Source of the DNA: Xestospongia muta
Taxonomy: Eukaryota; Porifera; Demospongiae; Haplosclerida; Petrosiidae
NCBI GenBank assembly: GCA_963693285.1
Contig: OY848930.1
Span: 1 to 64,000, forward strand
Length of the DNA stretch: 64,000 nt
Reading direction: 5' to 3'
The notes below the pieces were generated by a model that saw only the letters and a list, made by a program, of their open reading frames with translations, was not told the DNA's origin and ran no database searches. This document shows, piece after piece, positions 22,784 through 37,700 of the stretch; within the stretch, counting starts at the first letter, position 1; every line of letters begins with the position of its first letter. The position numbers were made by a program, and so were the translations under genes.

Positions 22784-25700
22784 TCAAAAGTGAGCAGTCA
22801 CTTTATCAATTTCCTTCAGGTCTTCCAGAATCTAACAAAAAAAAATAATACAACATATAATGTTTAGATATTACTTGAGTGGGGGACGTTCCAATTTGTT
22901 TAGCAAAGTCAAGTTTCTCTTTAGAAGCTAAAGACACATATTGATATAATAATTGTCCATCAAGAATATTACGTTGAACACTGTATAGATATTGATGACG
23001 AGAATAATAGGTCCTATAATAACATTAAAAATAAATGTTAAGTTTAATTTTAAATACCTAAATGCTTTCGGATTCAAACCACCTAAATGTCTTAACCCCT
23101 GAGTCATTTTAATTTGTAGCATACTTAGCCTGCGATATACTTTTTCAGGAATTGGTAGCAAGCATCCCAGTCCACCATCTAAGGTACCTATGTATATAGA
23201 AATGGAATATTTTTGTGTACAACAGAATATGTTTACCAATGAAAGTACATTGTCGTTTGTCTGCTAAAGCAATCTTCATTTCACGTGATGCTCCCAAACC
23301 AGCTGATGTTTTGCACCGAACACGTAGAAATACGTTAGCTAATGAACCAATGTTAAAGTCACCTCGACGTATCAAAAATGTTCCTCCATTACTCTCAGGA
23401 TCTGTTAGAAAACAAAAACAAAGTATATGCTAAGTACAAGTGAAGCTACAATTGTCACACTACTGCTAAAATGGTTATACTTTAATGTACTTAATTTAAA
23501 TAAATAATTTGCTCAAATCAATTCATTAAATAAACTATCAATTTTCCCTAAATCAATTTTAAGTCCAAATTCATTAAGTTTTAGTGTAAACAGTTTTAAA
23601 GCGTACTCATAAAGTTGTATGTCCAGTTTATTTAATTCAATAATCCGATTATACAAGTTTTTGTCCAGTAGTATCATCTTTAAAAGTGATCTGGAGTCCT
23701 GTAAATGTTGCTGCTGTGGTAAGTCTTTAAATTGTACATTAAACTTGTATTCAAACAGCATTGCACTTTCCTTGAGGTACTCTGTAAAACCAAAAAATGC
23801 AAAGGACTCCAAATTCTTCTTGGCTGATTTCAGTATATTTGTCTCCATTTGTTCTTTAGTAATAGAGTCATTAGAACATGCTGTTTGTTCAAGATCAGCT
23901 AACATCCAAGTCTGGCGATTATTGGCCCAATTATAGGGGCAATTCATAAAATCAGTTAGGGACACATCTGTCCATGATACTCTATCATATATCCCAGGAT
24001 AACACTCTGGTAGTGTACTTTCAGAGATCATTGTACCATTACAATATCCAGTGAAACATTGGGGTTTAGTATTTCCCAATATCAAGGTATGATCGCATGA
24101 ACCTACTCCAGTTACTACATTCCATTTAGCTTTACCATAACTTGTATATAAGTATTCACTAAGATAACGTAGTATAGGATGCCTCAAGATAGTAAAATAA
24201 TGAAAACGACGATCTCGAACACCATAACGTTTATTATAAAACTTCAATACACAAGGTTTAGTGGCAGTTAAAAATGCATGAATGCCACAAGGCCATTGAT
24301 AAGTCACTTCTGCTTGTAGCCACATTTCTGGTAAGCGTTTCATGCGACGAAGAGTACGCCATTTTCTGTGTTCTTTTGAACTCATAGGCTTATTACGGAG
24401 AGAATTCAATAGTGCCTGGTTTGGATAATAGGAAGCATTAGCAATTGGACACATTAATCTTCCCAATTTTTTGGAAAAAGGAGTATGTGTTGAGTTAGAT
24501 GATGGCCAGTTTGGACACAGTGGTATGCCATTTTGTGTTACTGATCCAACATAATAAAGAAATGTTTTGCCAGCCGTTCTTTGAATGTGCAAAAATACAA
24601 GATAGTCAGAACCTAATGTCCAATTCTTTACGTTCTTTTTGGGAAGTGACAAGTTAAAAGTTGATATATCAAGTGACATATTGCCTCTAGCAAATGAGGA
24701 GATCCCTCTAGTCAATAATGGCTCCACAAATCCTGGTCCAGTACCATTACAGCAAAGATCTATTGTCCGTTGTTGATAAACTATCCATAGCACTAAGGTA
24801 CTACTTAGCAATATTAATATAAAATAAAATAGCCTTTTCCTTTTCAAGACACCCATTTTAAAACAGATTAGCCACACCCACAAATGAATCTCATTAAAAA
24901 CTTACTTTCTGGTTGATATTGAAAAAGTAGCAGATTTTTATCAGAATCAGATACTAAAAACAACAACAGTTTTATTAAATTATTAATACTTCACTTACCA
25001 ATATATCCTATTTGATTACCATCAACTAAATAATCACAAGAAAAAACTTCCATTGGATGTGGATCCTGATGAAAAATTTGAACACAATATAAACGACATC
25101 ATAATGACATCACCTGACTAATTAAAGAGAGACTCCGCCTATTTTCTTGATAATGCAACAATTGGATACTTCTAGAAACATCTCCAGTCAATATAAAACT
25201 TTTAATGCTCTTAGCAGTGTGTATATATGTTTCAGAATCAATAAAGGCAACAGCCAACAAATCCTTTTTGTCTTTAAATTGCCACATAAAGATCTAAAAT
25301 TAACATTAGACACACAATATGGATGTCATAGTATTACCTTTTGGCCCATACAAGTTAATATAAGTCCATCAACACATTCTAGTCCAGTAACTGGCCATTT
25401 TTGTTCAGCATTATATAAATTCTACACATTATAATATATACTTGTATATGATAAAAAATGTACTTTAAGTCGATGTTGTGTTAATGGTTTTCCAGGTTCA
25501 GGGATAACTTCAGTCACATCATAAATAAGTAACTATAGAAACTATTATAATATATTATAATTATATGGGGCAATCCCTACCTTGCCTTTAGCATTAAGTT
25601 CTTCACCAAAGGTAGCAGTTGTTGCAACAACAATAAATTCTTTACGTCCACTCAGTGTCTCTTGACTACGCAATCGCATTACTTTCATTGAAGTCACATG

Positions 25701-28700
25701 ATGAAATGGATCCATATCAAACCTATTATGGATATATAAACATTAAATGGACAGATATGCTATTCACCTAGAATTAGGAACCAGTTCCCAAGATGTTGGA
25801 GAAATCAGTTGAAGATAAAACAATGGCTGCTGAGGATAAAGAAATTGTTCATCTACAATAAAGAGATGGATAATCATAGGTATCACATGAGATACAAACC
25901 TCGCTCTACAATTTCAAACTGGTCATCTTCTGCACCTACTTGGGGTACACTTGTCACACGTTCAGTGACACTACCAATAATGACATGAGTCTAATATTAA
26001 ATATTATTTAATTGTTAATAGAAAAGGGTCTTACTCTACTTTCCATGTGATAGCCTACAAAATGAACTGTATGTTTTATAGGCACTTTACGAACAGCCCA
26101 ATATGAGTCATAAGATAAATACGTTGGCAATACAGATATCCTTAGCTCGCTCTACAAATATCACTAATAAGTAGGTATAGTTAAAAAGGCTGGTACCTCT
26201 TTATTAAAATATAAAAAGCCATTAGAACAATTGATATTATCAAACGGAGCAAATGCATAAACTGGTCCATCAATGTACATTGGATGAAGACACAATTGTC
26301 CACGTGATGTCATTATTATCCAATGAGGATAAGAACCTGACACAAAGACCTGTTAATGATGTCATAATGATGTCATACAACTCATTACTTACTCCAGAAT
26401 ACCCAGCAATATTATTAAATACTTGTAGTTTAGGAGAATAAAGAGTATCACCTGTAATATATTAAATAAAATATACTATAACAGATGTTAATATACCTTG
26501 TTGTTTAGTAAGTTTAGCATCTTTTCTGTCTTGAAGGATGACATGATGTTGTACCTATTATTATAATAGTTTATATAGTTAACACATCATAATTTACTTT
26601 ACTAAATCGTAGTTGTAAATGGCCACTGTTTAATGAACTAGAATAGTTGAAAGCTTCATAGATGACCAATTCTTTATTAATAATAGCCTATTAAATTTGC
26701 AAATAATATTATAAAAATATCACTATATCACTTACTATAATATGAGGATAAGCTTGTGTGGAACCCATCCCTACACAGAGCATTTGTTCCACACTAGTAT
26801 GAGACACACCAATGTTAAGTTCACTACAAAACATATCAAAACCTCTCCACATGATAGAGGACTACCTTGGCAATGGAACACGCCCACTATCACAAAGTGT
26901 CCAAGGAGCCATTGTAAAATTTCTCACAGCAAAAACTAGTACAAACTCTGGAAGACTATAAATCTAAAAAGAACAAGTTATAATCTATGATAGGTTCAAG
27001 GTACTTCTAAAGAGCCATCATCTCTACATAATAGACACCATTGGGAGGGAGATGTAGATTCAGATGACTGAATGTCTGGTTCAGTATCTTTTGTTCTACA
27101 CATAAGACAATAGAAACATTGGTTAACCACAACATTGCAATTGAAATATGATATACCACATAACATACAAACATTACTTACATTGTAAATGAACTGTTTA
27201 ATGTAGTCCCTCCATAAAGTAAATCATCCTCTTCATCAACTGATAGTCTATATAATATAGTACTTATTATAATATAGTCTATATAATAGAGTACTTATTA
27301 TCATATATAGTAAATGTATAGTTGTAAGTGAAATAGCACTATAAAGTACAATTGGTACTTGAAAATATCCTCACACGAATGATGCAAATATTAACTCATT
27401 AAAATCTTTATATTTAAAGTACATTATGTACTTACAAATGAGGTCGCTTTACAGGAGGAGGTATAGTGGGTGTGGCTTGCAATTGATTAATACTGAAGAG
27501 ACCACTTTTATCAACATATCCAGCAACATGAGTAACACTCTATCATATTACAATTAATTACATATTATAAATATAATTAATTGAATACCTTTAAAATATT
27601 AGGCCAGCTAAGATCTAATGATATAGTTTCATTTAAATCATTCAATGTTAGTAATCCAACTGTCCCATTAGCTAACAGGACAATAATGTATGGAAAACAA
27701 ACGTCACATGACTTGACTCCGCCTCCCATATCAAGAGCAACATAGCATAGCTGCTTCACTGAAAAAGAGTTAGTAAATTATTCACTAATATTAGAAACCA
27801 CACCTCCTTTTAATAAACGAACATCGGTATGAGTTGCTTGCACAATATAGGGTCCAATATTTCCCGCAAACACAGTTGGTGATTGCGTAGCAAAACCAGA
27901 AGAATCCAGTTCAGTAATTTCTTGACCAGTTTGTAAAACCTGAATATCAATGATGTCATTATGATGTCATAAACAAGAACTGACCATTGTAGAGTCAGCA
28001 CGACTTAACAACAAATAATCATGTTTACCATCCTATCATAACAATATTAACATGATGTCATGAAGAGTGGATTACTAACCTCCTCTGATATTACAGTCCA
28101 CATATCAATACAGCCTGGTAATTCAAATGTTGTCACAACTTGTGGTCGAACAGTTCGCTACACATCACATGACAGTCACATGACAATCACATGACTAGTC
28201 TATACCTGTAAGACAGAAAGAGATCCATTTTTTCCATATCCAGAACAAAGAACAAGTTCTAAATCAGGATCAGATTTCTCTACAAATTCCTCCTACATTA
28301 ACAAGCATTACAGTCATTGTCATATTTCAATACATACTGAGAGAGTAGCAGGTTCTCCAATAGTACCAGATGATATAGGTCCAATACACACTAAACTATC
28401 ACAAACCTAATACAAGAGATATAATATGATATAAACTATTTTATAACTCACATCAAAGGAATAACTGGTAATTGATGAGGCTATAAATGAGGACTGTGAA
28501 CCATATACTTCTAAATCATCTAAATCTAATAATTAAAGGAACATACCCTCATTTATAAAACTAAAGAAATAATTACCTAATGATGATCCTGGGTCAGTTG
28601 ATGGAACATGAACGTCTAAAAAAATAGTAATTAAATGACCACACCCCTCATAATTACCTTGAGTAGAGTATCGAAGCAATAGTGAGTTTGCTAATCTTGC

Positions 28701-31700
28701 ACCCAAAAACAAAAAATTTGGAGAAACAGTACATACCTACATAAAATAAGATTACGTGACAAGTCATGTGATTAGTCATGTGACTTACACATGATGCTAA
28801 AATACTGCTAGCAACTTTTTCAAATCCTATCGATTTTACACCTCTCATACCACTGTCAGGATAAAGGCTACATATATAACTAAATGAGATCAAAATGTTA
28901 TAATAATTATGTAGAATAATCTTTACATATCTCCACATTGTACAGATACTAGTAGTTTATCCTGAGAAATAAAGGCAGCTTTAGAACAGTCTAATGTTAG
29001 ACATAAGCCTTCTTTCTCTAAAATATACACATATATATCTACTATACTATTAGATATTAATATATACTGAGTGCAAATCTTGTACTGGAGTCTGTAATGC
29101 TGTTTAGAGATAGTCCATAAGGTGGACAGCTCTAATTAAATAGATAGTGAAGTTGTCACGACTACGTTAATTAAGTACCTGATTTAAATAGACTAAGGAA
29201 TTTGCTCCAAATACCAGAACACCACCTACATTAATGAATGAAGTATTATAAGTAAATAAAACATTACCTAATGGTTTAGGAACTGGTACAAACTGGATAG
29301 CATCAAAAGGTAGTTGTCTCACAGACCATATCACTGGATGGACTTTCTCATTAGTATTTAATGATAATCCTATCACAGTCACTGTATCTTGACGTAAACT
29401 AATACGCCTAATAAAAAGATAATTAACTAACTAATTATTAGGTAATTACCCTGCCCAAGTGGGTGATGGTTCACATAATATTAAGAGGGTGGGGCTAGTG
29501 TATCCTTCAATAAAAGTAATATCTTTTACATTACCAACTGGTTCAGTTAATGTCTTTAAATTTATAGTATAACTTGGTAACAAGTTAGGACACTCTCCTC
29601 TATAAAAAACATTAGAACATCATATGACCACACCCTTTCATTTACCCATGGGGTGATATCGGTGACACTGGTTCATCCATCATCACATCCTTTTGAAATG
29701 GACAGACAGCAATATGATTATCAAATACTAACATTGCAGCACAGCGACCATCAGGATCAACTCTAACAACAGGACGACAAACATTATGTAATACTCCACC
29801 CTATAATAATAATGAGGATTAAACAATGAGCTCCTGTAATTTAACTTACTCTTAATTCATCATCTTCAAATTGATGCATTGATAACGTCTTTAATCCATT
29901 AGTCTCAATGTCATACTCTACAATACAAAGCTATTGACATAATAACAACTTATGTAAAATATCTTTACTAACTTTTGCATCATCAAATGTTAAAATCAAT
30001 GAATCACGGAAAGAATTCAGTTTAATTTTTTCAAGCGACTGGATGTTGCCATGGAAACGATACTCTCTCCTATGCACCAACTTGGGTTTGACTAAAGCAT
30101 TAATTGATTTTACTACAAGGCATTAAATACAAATACATTGGTACTTGCACTTAAGTACTATAAGTACAGCTATGAAAGTATCCTTCATTTCTGCACAGTA
30201 CTTGTACGTTAATTAAGTTAATTAAGTACATGAAGTTAGCTATATAGGTCCTTGTTAAGTGACATTAGTATTATTGCTCTAAAGTTTTGCATTATCCTTT
30301 AAAAATGTTTATATGATGCCCTTTGTTCTACTAGTAAATGTACATGTAAATTAATGAATTCGTTTTGGTTTTTTTACTGACTTTAACAACATTTCTAAGC
30401 ACAAACAATTATTCTACTTAACAACAACCTATATAGCTATTATAATAAAAAATTTGAAGCGATTTCATTTTTTTGCCATTTTTGGCTCGAGACCATGGAC
30501 TATAGTCCATGGTCTCGAGCCAAAAATTGAGAATTTGGTTGACGTCATGAAATTGCGTGAATTTTTTTATGATGATAGCTATATAGGTCCTTGTTAAGTG
30601 ACGTTAGTATTATTGCTCAAAAATGTTGCATTGTCCTTTTAAAAATGTTTATATAATCCCATTTGTTTTACTAGTAAATGTACATGTAAATTAATGAATT
30701 CGTTTTGGTTTTTTTAAAGACTTTAAAGAATGAAATTGCTTCAAATTTTTTAATGATGATAGCTATATAGGTCCTTGTTAAGATACGTTAGTATTACTGC
30801 TCTAAAATGTTGCATTGTCCTTTTAAAAATGCTTTTAAAAATGCCCTTTGTTTTACTAGTAAATGTACATGTAAGTTAATGAATTCGTATTGGTTTTTTT
30901 ACAGACTTTAAAGAATGAAATTGCTTCAAATTTTCTTATGATGATAGCTATATAGGTCCTTGTTAAGTGACATTAGTATTATTGCTCAAAAATGTTGCAT
31001 TGTCCTTTTAAAAATGTTTATATAATGCCCTTTGTTTTACTAGTAAATGTACATGTAAATTAATGAATTCGTTTTGTTTTTTTACAGACTTTAAAGAATG
31101 AAATTGCTTCAAATTTTTTTATGACGATAGCTATATAGGTCCTTGTTAAGTGACGTTAGTATTACTGCTCTAAAATGTTGCATTGTCCTTTTAAAAATCT
31201 TTATATAATGCCCTTTGTTTTACTAGTAAATGTACATGTAAATTAATGAATTCATTTTGTTTTTTTTACAGACTTTAAAGAATGAAATTGCTTCAAATTT
31301 TTTTATAATGATAGGTATATAGGTCCTTGTTAAAATACATTAGTATTACTGATCTAAAATGATGCATTGTCCTTTTAAAAATGTTTATATAATGCCCTTT
31401 GTTTTACTAGTAAATGTACATGTAAATTAATGAATTCGTTTTGGTTTTTTTTAAAGACTTTAAAGAATGAAATTGCTACAAATTTTTTTATGATGATAGC
31501 TATATAGGTCCTTGTTAAGTGACGGTAGTATTACTGCTCTTAAATGTTGCATTGTCCTTTTAAAAATGGTTAAAAAAATGCCCTTTGTTTTACTAGTAAA
31601 TGTACATGTAAATTAATAAATTCGTTTTTGTTTTTTTACTGACTTTAACAACATTTCTAAGCACAAACAATTATTCTACTTAACAACGACCTATATAGCT

Positions 31701-34700
31701 ATTATCATAAAAAATTTGAAGCGATTTCATTTTTTTGCCATTTTTGGCTCGAGACCATGGACTATAGTCCATGGTCTCGAGCCAAAAATTGAGAATTTGG
31801 TCCACGTCACGAAATCGCTTGAATTTTTTTATGATGTTAGCTATATAGGTCGTTGTTAAGTGACGTTAGTATTACTGTTCTAAAATATTGCATTGTCCTT
31901 TTAAAAATGTTTATATAATGCCCTTTGTTTTACTAGTAAATGTACATGTAAATTAATGAATTTGTTTTGTTTTTTTACACACTTTAAAGAATGAAATTGC
32001 TTCAAATTTTTTTATGATTATAGCTATATAGGTCCTTGTTAAGATACGTTAGTATTACTGCTCTAAAATGTTGCATTGTCCTTTTAAAAATGCTTTTAAA
32101 AATGCCCTTTGTTTTACTAGTAAATGTACATGTAAGTTAATGAATTCGTATTGGTTTTTTTACAGACTTTAAAGAATGAAATTGCTTCAAATTTTCTTAT
32201 GATGATAGCTATATAGGTCCTTGTTAAGTGACATTAGTATTTTTGCTCAAAAATGTTGCATTGTCCTTTTAAAAATGTTTATATAATGCCCTTTGTTTTA
32301 CTAGTAAATGTACATGTAAATTAATGAATTCGTTTTGTTTTTTTACAAACTTTAAAGAATGAAATTGCTTCAAATTTTTTTATAATGATAGGTATATAGG
32401 TCCTTGTTAAGTGACGTTAGTATTACTGCTCTAAAATGTTGAATTGTCCTTTTAAAAATGTTTATATAATGCCCTTTGTTTTACTAGTAAATGTACATGT
32501 AAATTAATGAATTTGTTTTGGTTTTTTACAGACTTTAAAGAATGAAATTGCTACAAATTTTTTTATGATGATAGCTATATAGGTCCTTGTTAAAATACAA
32601 TAGTATTACTGCTCTAAAATATTGCATTGTCCTTTTAAAATGTTTATATTATGCCCTGTGTTCTACTAGTAAATGTACATGTAAATTAATGAATTCGTTT
32701 TGGTTTTTTTACTGACTTTAACAACATTTCTAAGCACAAACAATTATTCTACTTAACAACGACCTATATAGCTATTATCATAAAAAATTTGAAGCGATTT
32801 CATTTTTTTGCCATTTTTGGCTCGAGACCATGGACTATAGTCCATGGTCTCGAGCCAAAAATTGAGAATTTGGTTGACGTCACGAAATCGCGTGAATTTT
32901 TTTATGATGATAGCTATATAGGTCCTTGTTAAGTGACGTTAGTATTACTGTTCTAAAATGTTGCATTATCCTTTTAAAAATGTTTATATAATCCCATTTG
33001 TTTTACTAGTAAATGTACATGTAAATTAATGAATTTGTTTTGTTTTTTTACACACTTTAAAGAATGAAATTGCTTCAAATGTTTTTATGATTATAGCTAT
33101 ATAGGTCCTTGTTAAGATACGTTAGTATTACTGCTCTAAAATGTTGCATTGTCCTTTTAAAAATGCTTTTAAAAATGCCCTTTGTTTTACTAGTAAATGT
33201 ACATGTAAGTTAATGAATTAATATTGGTTTTTTTACAGACTTTAAAGAATGAAATTGCTTCAAATTTTCTTATGATGATAGCTATATAGGTCCTTGTTAA
33301 GTGACGTTAGTATTACTGTTCTAAAATGTTGCATTATCCTTTTAAAAATGTTTATATAATGCCCTTTGTTTTACTAGTAAATGTACATGTAAATTAATGA
33401 ATTCGTTTTGGTTTTTTTTAAAGACTTTAAAGAATGAAATTGCTACAAATTTTTTTATGATGATAGCTATATAGGTCCTTGTTAAGTGACGTTAGTATTA
33501 CTGCTCTTAAATGTTGCGTTGTCCTTTTAAAAATGGTTAAAAAAATGCCCTTTGTTTTACTAATAAATGTACATGTAAATTAATGAATTCATTTTTGTTT
33601 TTTTACTGACTTTAACAACATTTCTAAGCACAAACAATTATTCTACTTAACAACGACCTATATAGCTATTATCATAAAAAATTTGAAGCGATTTCATTTT
33701 TTTGCCATTTTTGGCTCGAGACCATGGACTATATATAGTCCATGGTCTCGAGCCAAAAATTGAGAATTTGGTTGACGTCACGAAATCGCGTGAATTTTTT
33801 TATGATGATAGCTATATAGGTCCTTGTTAAGTGACGTTAGTATTACTGTTCTAAAATGTTGCATTATCCTTTTAAAAATGTTTATATAATCCCATTTGTT
33901 TTACTAGTAAATGTACATGTAAATTAATGAATTTGTTTTGTTTTTTTACACACTTTAAAGAATGAAATTGCTTCAAATTTTTTTATGATTATAGCTATAT
34001 AGGTCCTTGTTAAGATACGTTAGTATTACTGCTCTAAAATGTTGCATTGTCCTTTTAAAAATGCTTTTAAAAATGCCCTTTGTTTTACTAGTAAATGTAC
34101 ATGTAAGTTAATGAATTAATATTGGTTTTTTTACAGACTTTAAAGAATGAAATTGCTTCAAATTTTCTTATGATGATAGCTATATAGGTCCTTGTTAAGT
34201 GACATTAGTATTATTGCTCAAAAATGTTGCATTGTCCTTTTAAAAATGTTTATATAATGCCCTTTGTTTTACTAGTAAATGTACATGTAAATTAATGAAT
34301 TCGTTTTGGTTTTTTACAGACTTTAAAGAATGAAATTGCTTCAAATTTTTTTATGATGATAGCTATATAGGTCCTTGTTAAGTGACGTTAGTATTACTGC
34401 TCTAAAATGTTGCATTGTCCTTTTAAAAATGTTTATATAATGCCCTTTGTTTTACTAGTAAATGTACATGTAAATTAATGAATTTGTTTTGTTTTTTTAC
34501 ACACTTTAAAGAATGAAATTGCTTCAAATTTTTTTATGATTATAGCTATATAGGTCCTTGTTAAGTGACGTTAGTATTACTGTTCTAAAATATTGCATTG
34601 TCCTTTTAAAAATGTTTATATAATGCCCTTTGTTTTACTAGTAAATGTACATGTAAATTAATGAATTTGTTTTGTTTTTTTACACACTTTAAAGAATGAA

Positions 34701-37700
34701 ATTGCTTCAAATTTTTTTATGATTATAGCTATATAGGTCCTTGTTAAGATACGTTAGTATTACTGCTCTAAAATGTTGCATTGTCCTTTTAAAAATGCTT
34801 TTAAAAATGCCCTTTGTTTTACTAGTAAATGTACATGTAAGTTAATGAATTAATATTGGTTTTTTTACAGACTTTAAAGAATGAAATTGCTTCAAATTTT
34901 CTTATGATGATAGCTATATAGGTCCTTGTTAAGTGACATTAGTATTATTGCTCAAAAATGTTGCATTGTCCTTTTAAAAATGTTTATATAATGCCCTTTG
35001 TTTTACTAGTAAATGTACATGTAAATTAATGAATTCGTTTTGGTTTTTTTTAAAGACTTTAAAGAATGAAATTGCTACAAATTTTTTTATGATGATAGCT
35101 ATATAGGTCCTTGTTAAGTGACGTTAGTATTACTGCTCTTAAATGTTGCGTTGTCCTTTTAAAAATGGTTAAAAAAATGCCCTTTGTTTTACTAATAAAT
35201 GTACATGTAAATTAATGAATTCGTTTTTGTTTTTTTACTGACTTTAACAACATTTCTAAGCACAAACAATTATTCTACTTAACAACGACCTATATAGCTA
35301 TTATCATAAAAAATTTGAAGCGATTTCATTTTTTTGCCATTTTTGGCTCGAGACCATGGACTATAGTCCATGGTCTCGAGCCAAAAATTGAGAATTTGGT
35401 TGACGTCACGAAATCGCGTGAATTTTTTTATGATGATAGCTATATAGGTCCTTGTTAAGTGACGTTAGTATTACTGTTCTAAAATGTTGCATTATCCTTT
35501 TAAAAATGTTTATATAATCCCATTTGTTTTACTAGTAAATGTACATGTAAATTAATGAATTTGTTTTGTTTTTTTACACACTTTAAAGAATGAAATTGCT
35601 TCAAATTTTTTTATGATTATAGCTATATAGGTCCTTGTTAAGATACGTTAGTATTACTGCTCTAAAATGTTGCATTGTCCTTTTAAAAATGCTTTTAAAA
35701 ATGCCCTTTGTTTTACTAGTAAATGTACATGTAAGTTAATGAATTAATATTGGTTTTTTTACAGACTTTAAAGAATGAAATTGCTTCAAATTTTCTTATG
35801 ATGATAGCTATATAGGTCCTTGTTAAGTGACATTAGTATTATTGCTCAAAAATGTTGCATTGTCCTTTTAAAAATGTTTATATAATGCCCTTTGTTTTAC
35901 TAGTAAATGTACATGTAAATTAATGAATTCGTTTTGGTTTTTTACAGACTTTAAAGAATGAAATTGCTTCAAATTTTTTTATGATGATAGCTATATAGGT
36001 CCTTGTTAAGTGACGTTAGTATTACTGCTCTAAAATGTTGCATTGTCCTTTTAAAAATCTTTATATAATGCCCTTTGTTTTACTAGTAAATGTACATGTA
36101 AATTAATGAATTTGTTTTGTTTTTTTACACACTTTAAAGAATGAAATTGCTTCAAATTTTTTTATGATTATAGCTATATAGGTCCTTGTTAAGTGACGTT
36201 AGTATTACTGTTCTAAAATATTGCATTGTCCTTTTAAAAATGTTTATATAATGCCCTTTGTTTTACTAGTAAATGTACATGTAAATTAATGAATTTGTTT
36301 TGTTTTTTTACACACTTTAAAGAATGAAATTGCTTCAAATTCTTTTATGATTATAGCTATATAGGTCCTTGTTAAGATACGTTAGTATTACTGCTCTAAA
36401 ATGTTGCATTGTCCTTTTAAAAATGCCCTTTGTTTTACTAGTAAATGTACATGTAAGTTAATGAATTAATATTGGTTTTTTTACAGACTTTAAAGAATGA
36501 AATTGCTTCAAATTTTCTTATGATGATAGCTATATAGGTCCTTGTTAAGTGACATTAGTATTATTGCTCAAAAATGTTGCATTGTCCTTTTAAAAATGTT
36601 TATATAATGCCCTTTGTTTTACTAGTAAATGTACATGTAAATTAATGAATTCGTTTTGTTTTTTTACAGACTTTAAAGAATGAAATTGCTTCAAATTTTT
36701 TTATGATGATAGCTATATAGGTCCTTGTTAAGTGACGTTAGTATTACTGCTCTAAAATGTTGCATTGTCCTTTTAAAAATCTTTATATAATGCCCTTTGT
36801 TTACTAGTAAATGTACATGTAAATTAATGAATTCATTTTGTTTTTTTTACAGACTTTAAAGTATGAAATTGCTTCAAATTTTTTTATAATGATAGGTATA
36901 TAGGTCCTTGTTAAGTGACGTTAGTATTACTGCTCTAAAATGTTGCATTGTCCTTTTAAAAATGTTTATATAATGCCCTTTGTTTTACTAGTAAATGTAC
37001 ATGTAAATTAATGAATTTGTTTTGGTTTTTTACAGACTTTAAAGAATGAAATTGCTACAAATTTTTTTATGATGATAGCTATATAGGTCCTTGTTAAGTG
37101 GCGTTAGTACTACTGTTCTAAAATGTTGCATTATCCTTTTAAAAATGTTTATATAATGCCCTTTGTTTTACTAGTAAATGTACATGTAAATTAATGAATT
37201 CGTTTTGGTTTTTTTTAAAGACTTTAAAGAATGAAATTGCTACAAATTTTTTTATGATGATAGCTATATAGGTCCTTGTTAAGTGACGTTAGTATTACTG
37301 CTCTTAAATGTTGCGTTGTCCTTTTAAAAATGGTTAAAAAAATGCCCTTTGTTTTACTAATAAATGTACATGTAAATTAATGAATTCGTTTTGGTTTTTT
37401 TACTGACTTTAACAACATTTCTAAGCACAAACAATTATTCTACTTAACAACGACCTATATAGCTATTATCATAAAAAATTTGAAGCGATTTCATTTTTTT
37501 GCCATTTTTGGCTCGAGACCATGGACTATAGTCCATGGTCTCGAGCCAAAAATTGAGAATTTGGTTGACGTCACGAAATCGCGTGAATTTTTTTATGATG
37601 ATAGCTATATAGGTCCTTGTTAAGTGACGTTAGTATTACTGTTCTAAAATGTTGCATTATCCTTTTAAAAATGTTTATATAATCCCATTTGTTTTACTAG

